Source: Amycolatopsis pithecellobii
GTDB taxonomy: Bacteria > Actinomycetota > Actinomycetes > Mycobacteriales > Pseudonocardiaceae
NCBI RefSeq assembly: GCF_009707865.1
Contig: NZ_WMBA01000024.1
Span: 38,272-102,271, forward strand
Reading direction: 5' to 3'
Length of the DNA: 64,000 bases
Under the pieces are notes generated by a model. It saw nothing but the letters and a program-made list of their open reading frames with translations. It was not told the origin of the DNA and made no database searches. Below, one piece after another: positions 35,514 to 43,678 of this stretch (position 1 is the first letter of the stretch; each line of letters begins with the position of its first letter). The translations under genes and the position numbers were made by a program.

Positions 35514-36233
35514 CTATGGCTGTGCCGCGCGCCCCTTGGTGGCTTCGAGATGACGCAGGACCCCGAGTTCCCCGGCGGTGGGGTGCGGGGTCTCCGCGAG
35601 GTCATCCGCAATGGTGAGTTCCCAGCCGGTTGCGGCTCGTACGCGGTCGGCTGTTACTCCCGGATGCACCCGATGCAGCACGAGCTCACCGCCGGGATGG
35701 CGCTCGAACTCACCGAGGTCGGTGATGACCGTGGCGACGCGGTGCCCGAGGGACGTCCGGAAGGCGACCTGATCGACGAAGGTACGGGTCGACTGCCGTA
35801 CGACCACGATGACGCGGCCACAGGATGAGGCGATCTCCGGTGCGCCACCGGCGCCGGGGAGCCGCACGTCCGGCTGGGCGTAGGACCCGATGACGGTCGA
35901 GTTGATGTTTCCGTGGCGGTCGATCTGGGCCGCGCCGAGGAATCCGACGTCGAGTCGTCCGGCCTGCAGCCAATAGTTGAAGGTCTCCGGCACCGAGACC
36001 AGCGCGTCGGCGGTCGCGGCCAGTTCACCGTCCCCAATGGACAGAGGGAGGATGGCCGGCTTGGCGCCGATGGTGCCGGACTCATAGACGAGGACGAGAC
36101 CTGGGGCGTGGGTGCGGCGAGCCAGGTTGGCCGCCGTGGACGGGAGTCCGATGCCCACCAGGCACGTCTCACCGTCCGCCAGGCGGCGCGCTGCGGCCAC
36201 GGTCATGATTTCGTCCGACGTCCACTCCATCAT
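35514..36233 (-). CDS. CoA-transferase family I, subunit B
   Basis: 239 residues. VGIGLPSTAANLARRTHAPGL and the ESGTIG segment carrying the catalytic Glu identify the beta subunit of glutaconate/3-oxoadipate-type CoA-transferases. It moves CoA between acids, for example to activate a ring-cleavage dicarboxylate. ATG 36233 directly follows the subunit A stop; ATG 36230 is an alternative. Convergent with the E2 gene, with a 13-base gap. Confidence 0.85.
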   Translation of the reverse strand: MMEWTSDEIMTVAAARRLADGETCLVGIGLPSTAANLARRTHAPGLVLVYESGTIGAKPAILPLSIGDGELAATADALVSVPETFNYWLQAGRLDVGFLGAAQIDRHGNINSTVIGSYAQPDVRLPGAGGAPEIASSCGRVIVVVRQSTRTFVDQVAFRTSLGHRVATVITDLGEFERHPGGELVLHRVHPGVTADRVRAATGWELTIADDLAETPHPTAGELGVLRHLEATKGRAAQP

Positions 36234-37055
36234 TCATCCCTTCCGGACGGTGCCCAGCACGTTTTCCCGCATCCAGGCGGTGAAGCGGTCGCGGTCGCGG
36301 CTGATCGCGTCCCAGGCTTGGTAGAACCCGTTGTCCCGGGCCGAGTAGCCCTGCGCGTAGCTCGGCGCCGCTCCGCCCGGTACCGCTACGACAGCGGTCA
36401 GGACCCAGGCGGGCAGGACCACCGCTCCCGGGCGTGGCTCGAGGTGGTCGACCACCTCCTCGACGGTGACGACGGCGCGGTCCGCGCTGAGTACGGCTTC
36501 CTTCTGCACACCGCTGATGCCCCAGAACTGCACGTTGCCGTCGCGGTCGGCCTGCTGAGCGTGGACGAAGGCCACGTCCGGGCGCAACGCCGCGACCGCG
36601 GTCAGTTCCTCGCCCGTGAACGGGCAGCGGATCGTGTCGATGTTCTTCGTGTTCGCCGGGAGGTCGGTGCCCGCGTACCCCCGCAGCACGGCGAAGGGAA
36701 GCCGGCCGGCGCCGGCGACGTAGCGATTCGCCATTCCGGCGTGACTGTGCTCCTCGAGTTCGAGGGGGCGTGGCCAGCCGTTCTGTACCGCGTCACGGAA
36801 ACGGTGCAACGATCCGACGCCGGGGTTTCCACCCCACGAGAAGACGAGTTTCGCGGCCATCCCCATGCCGATCATCTGGTCGTAGAGGATGTCCGGCGTC
36901 ATCCGCACGAGCGTGAGATCACGACGTTCCTGGCGGATGATCTCGTGACCCGCCGCGTACGGAATGAGGTGGGTGAAACCCTCCAACGCCACCGTATCGC
37001 CGTCCCGCACCGTGCACGCCACGGCCTCGGCAAGGCTCCCCATCAGACCGCTCAT
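36234..37055 (-). CDS. CoA-transferase family I, subunit A
   Basis: 273 residues. VRDGDTVALEGFTHLIPYAAGHEIIRQ is the characteristic N-terminal CoA-binding block, with SWGGNPGVGSL and AFVHAQQADRDGNVQFWG later. It forms the heterodimeric CoA-transferase with subunit B. The frame is open far upstream (to 38171) through the IclR gene; ATG 37055 is the sensible start. Transcription probably starts in the short divergent region shared with the IclR gene. Confidence 0.85.
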   Translation of the reverse strand: MSGLMGSLAEAVACTVRDGDTVALEGFTHLIPYAAGHEIIRQERRDLTLVRMTPDILYDQMIGMGMAAKLVFSWGGNPGVGSLHRFRDAVQNGWPRPLELEEHSHAGMANRYVAGAGRLPFAVLRGYAGTDLPANTKNIDTIRCPFTGEELTAVAALRPDVAFVHAQQADRDGNVQFWGISGVQKEAVLSADRAVVTVEEVVDHLEPRPGAVVLPAWVLTAVVAVPGGAAPSYAQGYSARDNGFYQAWDAISRDRDRFTAWMRENVLGTVRKG

Positions 37056-37079
37056 ACCCGCCACTCCGTCATCAATGTA

Positions 37080-37094
37080 GTATAGGATATATGG
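37080..37094. promoter_or_regulatory. Putative operator, ATAGGAT class, in a 42-base divergent promoter
   Basis: GTATAGGATATATGG lies 3 bases before the IclR start and 24 bases before the CoA-transferase start. It joins the ATAGGAT core to an ATATATG core, linking the two site classes. Confidence 0.5.
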
Positions 37095-37097
37095 TCC

Positions 37098-37925
37098 ATG
37101 ATGTCGAAGAGTGAGTTCACGCCGATGGTCGTGGTGGAAGACGCAACTTCCGACGTCGATCGTGGTTCGAGTTCGGCGGCCAAGGCTCTCGCGATCCTCG
37201 ACGCTTTCTCCGGCCCGCGCGCGATTCTCGGCGTGACCGAGCTCGCGCGGGCGATCGGAGTGCCGAAATCCACGGTGCACCGGCTGCTCGCCGTCATGAT
37301 CCGAAGCGGCTACATCTGTAAGGTCGAGGGCCGGTACTCCCTCACTGAACGGGTCTTCGAACTGGGCAACCGGGTCGGCTCCGGGGCGCTGCGTGCGAGC
37401 GGACTCCGGCACCACGCCATGCCGTTCATGTCCGGCCTGTATGCGAGCACCCGGGAGACGGTCCATCTGGCGACGCTGGCCGGAACCGAGGTGCTTTACC
37501 TCGAAAAGGTTTTCGGCCACGGCGGGGCGCGATGCACGACAGCGGTCGGCTCCCGGCGACCCGCCTATGCAACCGCCCTTGGCAAGGCAATCCTCGCCTA
37601 CTCCAGCGACGCCGTTGTCGAGCGCACCCTGCGTGGGCCGTTTCGTCAACTCACCGGCAGGACAGTGCGTGCCCCCGCCGCGCTGCTGCGAAAACTGGCC
37701 GAGGTCCGGACCAGTGGGCTCGCGACAGACCACGGTGAGGTTCAAGCCGGTATGTGCTGCGTCGCCGCGCCCATCCGGGATCCACGGACGCGTCGTGCTG
37801 TCGCGGCGGTGTCGATCTGCTCGCTCGCCACTCGCAACCTGGAGTCGAAGTACGGCCACGCGGTGGTGGATATCGCACGCGACCTGTCCCGAGTCGCGCT
37901 CGCCGGACCCGTCCCGCTCGACTAG
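37098..37925 (+). CDS. IclR-family transcriptional regulator 1
   Basis: 275 residues. The winged helix reads KALAILDAFSGPRAILGVTEL and VPKSTVHRLLAVMIRSGY; the C-terminal GAF-like effector domain has ETVHLATLAGTEVLYLEK and the final VAAVSICS. IclR proteins control aromatic operons as activators or repressors. It is very similar to the regulator at 42,612. It lies divergent from the CoA-transferase genes, its likely targets. Confidence 0.9.
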   Translation: MMSKSEFTPMVVVEDATSDVDRGSSSAAKALAILDAFSGPRAILGVTELARAIGVPKSTVHRLLAVMIRSGYICKVEGRYSLTERVFELGNRVGSGALRASGLRHHAMPFMSGLYASTRETVHLATLAGTEVLYLEKVFGHGGARCTTAVGSRRPAYATALGKAILAYSSDAVVERTLRGPFRQLTGRTVRAPAALLRKLAEVRTSGLATDHGEVQAGMCCVAAPIRDPRTRRAVAAVSICSLATRNLESKYGHAVVDIARDLSRVALAGPVPLD

Positions 37926-37971
37926 GCGTACCCGGCCAGGATGTTGGTAGCAGCGTGTCTGTTTGAAGTAA

Positions 37972-37997
37972 CGAGAACCTCCGACCGGAGGTTCTCG
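37972..37997. terminator. 12-base-stem inverted repeat at the 5' end of an IS481 remnant
   Basis: CGAGAACCTCCG and CGGAGGTTCTCG form a perfect stem with two bases between them. It lies between the IclR stop and the transposase GTG (37997). It may act as a terminator for IclR, or be part of the IS subterminal structure. Confidence 0.5.
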
Positions 37998-38579
37998 TGT
38001 CCCACGGTAGTGCCCGGCGCAAGTGCGTGAGGACCTGGATCGACCGCTTCGCCGCCAAAGGCGATCGGCCCGAAGGTCGGCGTTGCAGCACGGACGGTGC
38101 CACGGATTCTGCGCCGTCACGGAATCCCGCATCTGCGTGAGTGCGACCCGATCACCGGCGAGCGAACTCATGGCCGTGCCGGCGGGTCGATCCAGCGCGC
38201 CCGCAACACCAAGGTCGGAAAGGGCCCGACATGCGCCGCGTTCCTTGCACGCGCGATCGACTACTTCGCCGCCCGCGGCATCACCTCGATCGAGCGATTG
38301 ATGACCGACAACGCCTGGCCCACCGGTGCTCGTTGCGCGAGGTTTGCGCCACCCACCGCATCCGGCAGAAGTTCATCAGGCCCCATCGCCCCTGGCAGAA
38401 CGACAAAGTGGAACGCCTCAACCGAACCGTGGCCACCGAGTGAGCCTACCGGCAAGTATTCCCCACCAACACCGAACGAACAGTCGCGCTTGTGCCCTGG
38501 CTTGAGCAGTACAACACTGAACGCCGCCACAGCGCACTCGCAGGCCGACCGCCGATCAGCCGATTACCACCAACCTGAT
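37997..38579 (+). pseudogene. IS481-family transposase remnant, internally deleted and frameshifted
   Basis: The GTG start reads VSHGSARRKCVRTWIDRFAA: an IS481 N-terminus in which about 30 residues of the first helix-turn-helix are missing between SAR and the CVRTWIDRF block. Further on, IPHLRECDPITGE, AIDYFAARGITSIERLMTDN, RQKFIRPHRPWQNDKVERLN and RRHSALAGRPPISRL are the catalytic-core blocks, but they sit in different frames with a TGA in between. The element is therefore inactive. It separates region C from the meta-cleavage genes. Confidence 0.8.
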
Positions 38580-38691
38580 GGCCGGGTACAACTCCAGGCG
38601 TATTGACCGTTGGACGTTCCGTGGACCAGAACGTCTTCGTGAAACCCGGCGTCGGCGCCCGCAAGGATGGAGCCGACGAAAGGACGCGCAG

Positions 38692-39564
38692 ATGGGTTAT
38701 ATCAAGGGCCTCGGGTACATCGGTATCGGCGCCGAGGATATCGACGCCTGGCGTGAGTTCGGCACCACCGTGCTCGGTCTGCAGATCGGGGACGCGTCCG
38801 AGGCGGAAGACACGCTTTATCTCCGGATGGACAGCCGTACGTACCGGCTGGCGGTGCACCCGGGGGCGAACGGCGAAGTCCGCTACTTCGGTTACGAAAT
38901 CGGCAGTCATCAGGACTTGGCGGCCTTCGCCGACCTGCTGCGCCAACGCGGAATCGACCTCGTCGAGGAGTCTCCGGACGTGTGTGCCGTGCGTCGTGTC
39001 GCCGCGATGCGGAGCACCACCGATCCCATGGGTAACCGGATCGAGTTCTTCGTCGGTCACGAGGAATCGACCGCGCCCTTTGTGTCCCCGACCGGAGCTT
39101 CGTTCGTCATCGGGGACATGGGCATCGGGCACGCGTTCATGACCTGTACCGACATCGACGAATTCCGGCACTTCTACCTCGACCAGCTCGGCTTCAAGCT
39201 CAGCGACACCGTGAGCCTGGTGCCGGGCAACGCGACGTATTTCCTGCACTGCAACCCACGGCATCACACCTTGGCGAGTGTGGCTGTTCCGGGTGCCCCG
39301 CCGATGCTGCATCACATCATGTTCCAGGTCGACTCACTCGACACGGTCGGCTACGCGCAGGACAACGGTAGCGCCGCCCTCGACTTGACGATCGGCCGGC
39401 ACACCAACGACCACATGGTGAGCTGCTTCTTCAAGTCCCCATCGGGTGTGTGCATCGAGTACGGCATCGACGGCCGGCGCATCGACGACGACGATGCCTG
39501 GGTCGTCTCGCACTATACGGCCGCCTCCTCGTGGGGACACGCACGTCCAGCCGCGACGGCCTGA
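38692..39564 (+). CDS. Type I extradiol ring-cleavage dioxygenase (BphC-like, vicinal-oxygen-chelate fold)
   Basis: 290 residues with two VOC domains. The iron ligands are visible in the second: His147 (IGHAFM), a His of the MLHHIMF pair (207/208) and Glu256 (CIEYG). It opens a catechol ring next to the hydroxyls using Fe(II) and O2. Length and motif spacing match BphC/HsaC-type enzymes that cleave bicyclic or alkyl-substituted catechols. GAAAGGA precedes ATG 38692. The downstream SDR and the C-C hydrolase at 43,679 fit a meta-cleavage pathway. Confidence 0.9.
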   Translation: MGYIKGLGYIGIGAEDIDAWREFGTTVLGLQIGDASEAEDTLYLRMDSRTYRLAVHPGANGEVRYFGYEIGSHQDLAAFADLLRQRGIDLVEESPDVCAVRRVAAMRSTTDPMGNRIEFFVGHEESTAPFVSPTGASFVIGDMGIGHAFMTCTDIDEFRHFYLDQLGFKLSDTVSLVPGNATYFLHCNPRHHTLASVAVPGAPPMLHHIMFQVDSLDTVGYAQDNGSAALDLTIGRHTNDHMVSCFFKSPSGVCIEYGIDGRRIDDDDAWVVSHYTAASSWGHARPAATA

Positions 39565-39578
39565 GCCACGGGAGCGAC

Positions 39579-40508
39579 ATGTCAACGATCAGGTTCGACG
39601 GCCTGACCGCGATCGTCACCGGCGCGGGCGGCAATCCGGGACTGGGCCGGGCTCACGCGATGTTGCTGGCACGCCGCGGCGCGAAGGTCGTGGTGAACGA
39701 CATCGGCGTCGACCCCGAGGCGCAAGCGTTCCGCGAGGCGGCGTCGGCTGAGGCGGTGGCCGCCGAAATTCGTGCCGCCGGCGGGGACGCGGTGGCGGAC
39801 ACCAACTCGATCGCGACGGAGGCAGGAGCGCACGCACTGATCGAGACGGCGCTGCGTGCCTTCGGTAGCGCCGACATCCTGGTGAACAACGCCGGTACGG
39901 CTTCGCTGGCGGCCTTCGACGAGATCACGTCGCGCGACATCGTGCGACATATCGACGTGAACCTGCTCGGCACCATGTGGACCTGCCGGGTCGTGTGGCC
40001 ACACATGAAGCAGCGCGGCTTCGGTCGCATCGTCAACACGGGCTCCGGTTCGATGAGTGGCGCGGCTCTGATGACCGCGTACGGTGCCACGAAGGGCGGT
40101 GTCTTCTCGTTCACCCGTGCACTCGCGGTCGAGGGGGCGCCGTGGGGGATAACCGCCAACGTGTTGCTCCCGGCGGCCCACACCCGGCTGATGGAGGCAC
40201 AACAGCTCGACGATTCGCCGCTCCTGACCGACGCTCGCGAGAACCGTCCCGCCGAGCTGGTCGCACCGCTGGTGGCCTATCTCGTCCATCCCGATACGAC
40301 GGTGAACGGCGAGTGCCTCGCGGTGCGTGGCAGGCACGTGAGCCGCACATATCTGGCCGAGACGCCCGGCGTCGAGCTCCTCGACCTGTCGCCCGAGACG
40401 GTCAAGGGCGCGTTCGACGCGATCACGGATGAGCGGGAATCGCGGACCGTCACAGCCGGGTTTCTCGACGTGGATTCATGGCGTGTGCGGCCCTACCACG
40501 CCACCTAG
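39579..40508 (+). CDS. SDR (hydroxysteroid/3-hydroxyacyl-CoA dehydrogenase II-like)
   Basis: 309 residues. The cofactor loop is TGAGGNPGLGRAHA, with VVVNDIGVDPEAQ following, as in the longer SDRs related to the MFE-2 dehydrogenase domain. Catalytic Tyr168 and Lys172 (YGATK) are present. It could be the dihydrodiol dehydrogenase feeding the extradiol enzyme, or act on a hydroxyacyl intermediate. Starts 14 bases after the dioxygenase stop. Confidence 0.85.
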   Translation: MSTIRFDGLTAIVTGAGGNPGLGRAHAMLLARRGAKVVVNDIGVDPEAQAFREAASAEAVAAEIRAAGGDAVADTNSIATEAGAHALIETALRAFGSADILVNNAGTASLAAFDEITSRDIVRHIDVNLLGTMWTCRVVWPHMKQRGFGRIVNTGSGSMSGAALMTAYGATKGGVFSFTRALAVEGAPWGITANVLLPAAHTRLMEAQQLDDSPLLTDARENRPAELVAPLVAYLVHPDTTVNGECLAVRGRHVSRTYLAETPGVELLDLSPETVKGAFDAITDERESRTVTAGFLDVDSWRVRPYHAT

Positions 40509-40609
40509 CGCTGCCCGTTCAGGCAGGCGGAACTCAGGGCCGCCGCCGGCCGGCCTGGACGCGTAGCTTCGGATCGAAGTACTGCTGCGCGCAGACAGGA
40601 GACATTCTC

Positions 40610-40981
40610 ATGCTGAACCGGGTGTACCTCGTCATTGTCCGGGATCGACTGGAAGTCTTCGACAACAGCGCGGCCGCGGAGGCGTTCGCCGGCGAGGACC
40701 CCGGCGCCGTGATCCGGTCCTGCCCGCTGCGCCGGGGCACCGATGACGCACGCGTGGTCCACGACTGGCGGGTCGTCGTCCGGGATGGTCGCCTGGCGAG
40801 CGAGCGCAGGCGGCGGCTGATCGAATTCTACGAGGGGGAGTTCGAGCCGCCGCCTGCCGATGTCGAGGCGTACGAGCACGAGCCGGGGGAGTGGCATGTC
40901 GCCGGGCACGGCACGGACGAGATGGCGTTGAACGCCGCCATGCGGCGGGTCGTCGGCGGGATCCTCACCAGCCGGACCTGA
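40610..40981 (+). CDS. Hypothetical protein of 123 residues
   Basis: ACAGGAGACATT before ATG 40610 is a good ribosome site, so a protein is likely. It is acidic and Arg-rich (RVVVRDGRLASERRRRLIEFYEGEFEPPP) with no membrane segment, no Cys cluster and no domain I recognise. It is the last plus-strand gene of the extradiol/SDR unit, after a 101-base gap, and could be an accessory factor. Convergent with the TetR gene. Confidence 0.6.
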   Translation: MLNRVYLVIVRDRLEVFDNSAAAEAFAGEDPGAVIRSCPLRRGTDDARVVHDWRVVVRDGRLASERRRRLIEFYEGEFEPPPADVEAYEHEPGEWHVAGHGTDEMALNAAMRRVVGGILTSRT

Positions 40982-40992
40982 TCGGCGATGAC

Positions 40993-41589
40993 CTAGGCAT
41001 CGGCTTCGCCCGCGAGGCACGCTTCGATCACCTTCGTGAGCCTGCGTTCCAGCGCCGCGCGTTGAGGTTCACGCAATTCCTCGAACGGGCCCCCGAACAG
41101 CGCGCCGAGGCCGAACAGCCCAACACCCATCGTCAGTGACGTCACCAGCCGCACAATGACTTCGGCATCGGCGCGGCCCCGCAGCCTCTCGCGCAACGGA
41201 GAGATGATGCGGTGTTCGAGTTCGGTCTGTAACAGCGCCCCGTTGTCGAGATCGATGGATCGCACCAGTGCGACCGCCGAGGTGCGGGCCTGGACGTTGC
41301 ACCAGAAAGCAATCAACCCTCTTGCCAGCTCCGGGGCGGTCTCGGGCACCGTGTTGTCGTAGCCGAATTCGGCCGCGGCGACGACCTCGAACAGTGCGCG
41401 CTTGGAACCGAAATACCGGTTGATCAATGCTGCCGTGACGTCGGCATCCGAGGCGATGTCCTGCAACGTCACGTGGGCGTAGCCTCGTGCAGCGAAATGC
41501 CGGGCGGCAGCCTTGACGATTTCCGACCGGGTCACCTCGGCGTTGCGGCCACGCGCCGGCCCGCCGCGCGCAGGGGGTGTTGTGCTCAT
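40993..41589 (-). CDS. TetR-family transcriptional regulator
   Basis: 198 residues. The DNA-binding domain reads RSEIVKAAARHFAARGYAHVTLQDIASDADVTAALINRYFGSKRALFEVV, complete and canonical. The C-terminal domain has LGALFGGPFEELREPQRAALERRL. It is last in a minus-strand operon IclR-aldo/keto reductase-TetR (gaps 28 and 13 bases). ATG 41589 was chosen because it starts just before the Arg-rich arm; a longer frame runs into the neighbouring gene. Confidence 0.85.
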   Translation of the reverse strand: MSTTPPARGGPARGRNAEVTRSEIVKAAARHFAARGYAHVTLQDIASDADVTAALINRYFGSKRALFEVVAAAEFGYDNTVPETAPELARGLIAFWCNVQARTSAVALVRSIDLDNGALLQTELEHRIISPLRERLRGRADAEVIVRLVTSLTMGVGLFGLGALFGGPFEELREPQRAALERRLTKVIEACLAGEADA

Positions 41590-41602
41590 CGGGCCAGCCT
41601 TC

Positions 41603-42583
41603 TCAGGACCACAGGATTGGTTGGGGCGGTAGCAGCCCGTCGAGCTCTTCGAGTTGCGGCCCGGCCAGCAAGACCTCGACCGCGGGGACGAGCTGGGCCA
41701 GCTCTTCGACCGTCTCCGGACCGACGATCGCCGTGGCGATTCCCGGCTTGGCGAGAAGCCATGCCAGCGCGGCACTCGATGACGGAATTCCCCAGCCGTG
41801 CGCGAGTTCGGCGACCTTCCCCGCGAGATCCCGTTCCTGTTCGCTGAATGCCGCACCTCCCCAACGAGCGTCGCCAGCATAAGGCCGGCCTGCGGTGCCG
41901 GCCGCGAACAGCCCACCGGCCAGCGGGCTGAATACCGCAGTCGGCACATCGAAATGCCGGGCCGCGGGAAGCACTTCTTGCTCGACCCAGCGCTTTGCCA
42001 GGCTGTACCGGGTCTGGTGGCAGACCGGCCGGCGAATTCCGTTGTTCGCCGCGACGAGCAGCGCTTCCGTCAGCTGCCAGCCGTCGTAGGTCGACAGGGC
42101 GTAATGACGGATCTTGCCCTGCCGGATGAGATCGTCGAATGTGCTCAGTAGTTCCGCGGTATCGGTGTCGGGGTCCGGATGATGGGCGTAGTAAACGTCG
42201 AGAAAATCCGTTCGAAGGCGGCGCAGGCTTCGTTCCAGCATCCGCGTTATGTGGGTGCGGCTCAGTCCCCGGTCGTTGGGGCCGGCCCCGATCGGCTCGC
42301 CCACCTTGCTCGCCAGCACGATCTCGTCCCGGCGCTTGCCCAGTGCGGCACCGACGATCTCTTCCGCGGATTCGCGCTGGCCGGCCGCCGGGAGTCCCGC
42401 CCGGTCGAAGCGCGCCTGGTTTCCGTAGCTGTTCGCGGTGTCGATGTAGTTGATGCCGGCATCGAGCGCGGCATCAACCATGCGGCGAGCGACGGTGGCG
42501 TCCGGCGCCAACCCGAAGGTGGCCGTACCCAAGCCCAGTCGCGACACGCGCAGCCCCGACCTGTCCAGGACCGTGTACTGCAT
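41603..42583 (-). CDS. Aldo/keto reductase
   Basis: 326 residues. TATFGLAPDATVARRMVDAALDAGINYIDTANSYG is the first barrel region with the catalytic Asp and Tyr; the Lys in VLASKVGEP and the His of YYAHHPDP complete the tetrad. It reduces an aldehyde or ketone with NADPH. ACGGAGCC lies before ATG 42583. It may remove a reactive aldehyde from ring cleavage; substrate unknown. Confidence 0.87.
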   Translation of the reverse strand: MQYTVLDRSGLRVSRLGLGTATFGLAPDATVARRMVDAALDAGINYIDTANSYGNQARFDRAGLPAAGQRESAEEIVGAALGKRRDEIVLASKVGEPIGAGPNDRGLSRTHITRMLERSLRRLRTDFLDVYYAHHPDPDTDTAELLSTFDDLIRQGKIRHYALSTYDGWQLTEALLVAANNGIRRPVCHQTRYSLAKRWVEQEVLPAARHFDVPTAVFSPLAGGLFAAGTAGRPYAGDARWGGAAFSEQERDLAGKVAELAHGWGIPSSSAALAWLLAKPGIATAIVGPETVEELAQLVPAVEVLLAGPQLEELDGLLPPQPILWS

Positions 42584-42611
42584 ATGGCTCCGTTCGTGTG
42601 AGGCCCGAAAT

Positions 42612-43448
42612 TCATGGCAGCTGTGCTGACCCGCCGAGCGCGACCTGAGACAGCTCCCGCGCCGTTTCCAGCACCAGGTGGCCGTATTTCGCCTCGACAT
42701 TGTGCGTGGTCAATGAACAGATGGATACCGCCGCAATGGCCTGGTGGGTCCACGGATCGACGACGGGTGCCGCAACACAGTGCACGGCGGGATGCATTTC
42801 CCCGTGATCGGTGGCCAGTCCGGTCGACCGGACTTCCTCGAGTCGCCGTTGCAGCCGGTCCCCATCGCGCACGGTGCTGTTGGTGAAGCGGTGGAACGGC
42901 CCCTGTACGGCACGGCTGAGCACTGCGTCGCTGGAAAATGCGAGCATGGCCTTACCGAGCGCGGTGGCGTAAACCGGCCGCCGGGTGCCCACGGCCGTCG
43001 AGCATTGCGCTTTGCTGTGGCCGAACAGCTTCTCCAGATACAGCACATCGGTTCCGCTCATCGTCGCGAGGTGAACGGTTTCGCGGGTGCCCACGAAAAG
43101 GCCGGCCAGATAGGGCATCGCGCGGTGCCGGAACCCGGTCGAGCGCACAGAGCCGACTCGGTTACCCAGCTCGAAGACTCTTTCCGTCAGCGTGTACCGC
43201 CCGCCGACCTTGCGAAGGTAACCGCTTTCGATCAGCACGGACAGCAGACGATGCGCCGTCGACTTCGGGACCCCGATGGCGCGCGCCAGCTCCGTGACGC
43301 CGAGGACGGCACGAGGTCCGGCGAAGACATCCAGGATTGCCAGCACTTTCGCTGCCGAACTCGGTCCCCATCGGCGATCCGCGTGATCTCGGTCCGGAGG
43401 TTCGCTCACCGCGGGGCCGCCGCCTGACAAAGTGGCTGTCATGGCCAT
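42612..43448 (-). CDS. IclR-family transcriptional regulator 2
   Basis: 278 residues, a close paralogue of the regulator at 37,098: KVLAILDVFAGPRAVLGVTEL, VPKSTAHRLLSVLIESGY and TLTERVFELGNRVGS match almost residue for residue. The effector domain has ETVHLATMSGTDVLYLEK and AIAAVSICSL. Its promoter faces the C-C hydrolase gene across a region that contains a 20-base perfect palindrome, the likely IclR site. Confidence 0.9.
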   Translation of the reverse strand: MAMTATLSGGGPAVSEPPDRDHADRRWGPSSAAKVLAILDVFAGPRAVLGVTELARAIGVPKSTAHRLLSVLIESGYLRKVGGRYTLTERVFELGNRVGSVRSTGFRHRAMPYLAGLFVGTRETVHLATMSGTDVLYLEKLFGHSKAQCSTAVGTRRPVYATALGKAMLAFSSDAVLSRAVQGPFHRFTNSTVRDGDRLQRRLEEVRSTGLATDHGEMHPAVHCVAAPVVDPWTHQAIAAVSICSLTTHNVEAKYGHLVLETARELSQVALGGSAQLP

Positions 43449-43475
43449 CTCCTGCTCCGCTCACCTGCGACGCTC

Positions 43476-43495
43476 ATGTAAATGGTCATTTACAT
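43476..43495. promoter_or_regulatory. 20-base perfect palindrome, probable IclR operator
   Basis: ATGTAAATGGTCATTTACAT has two 9-base arms and a 2-base centre. It lies 28 bases upstream of the IclR start (minus) and 184 bases upstream of the hydrolase start (plus). Confidence 0.65.
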
Positions 43496-43678
43496 ACGCT
43501 GGCGACTGTAGATATCGGGGTCGAGCTGTGTCAAGCGTCACTTCGATGACGGCGTCGCCGGCTCCCGTTGAATGTCCCGCGTGACGGAACACTGACGTGC
43601 CGCCGGAGGCGGGACGCGCCGCAAGCTTGTGTCACGTGGCGGATGGTCTGCCGTGTGACTCCTGAAGGGACTGCTTCC

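Noticed and set aside
33233..35611. 792-residue minus-strand frame across E1/E2 genes
   Set aside because: Antisense shadow; the plus strand holds well-conserved E1 beta, lipoyl and E2 genes.
37056..38171. Upstream extension of CoA-transferase subunit A
   Set aside because: It would read antisense through the whole IclR gene; the conserved protein begins at 37055.
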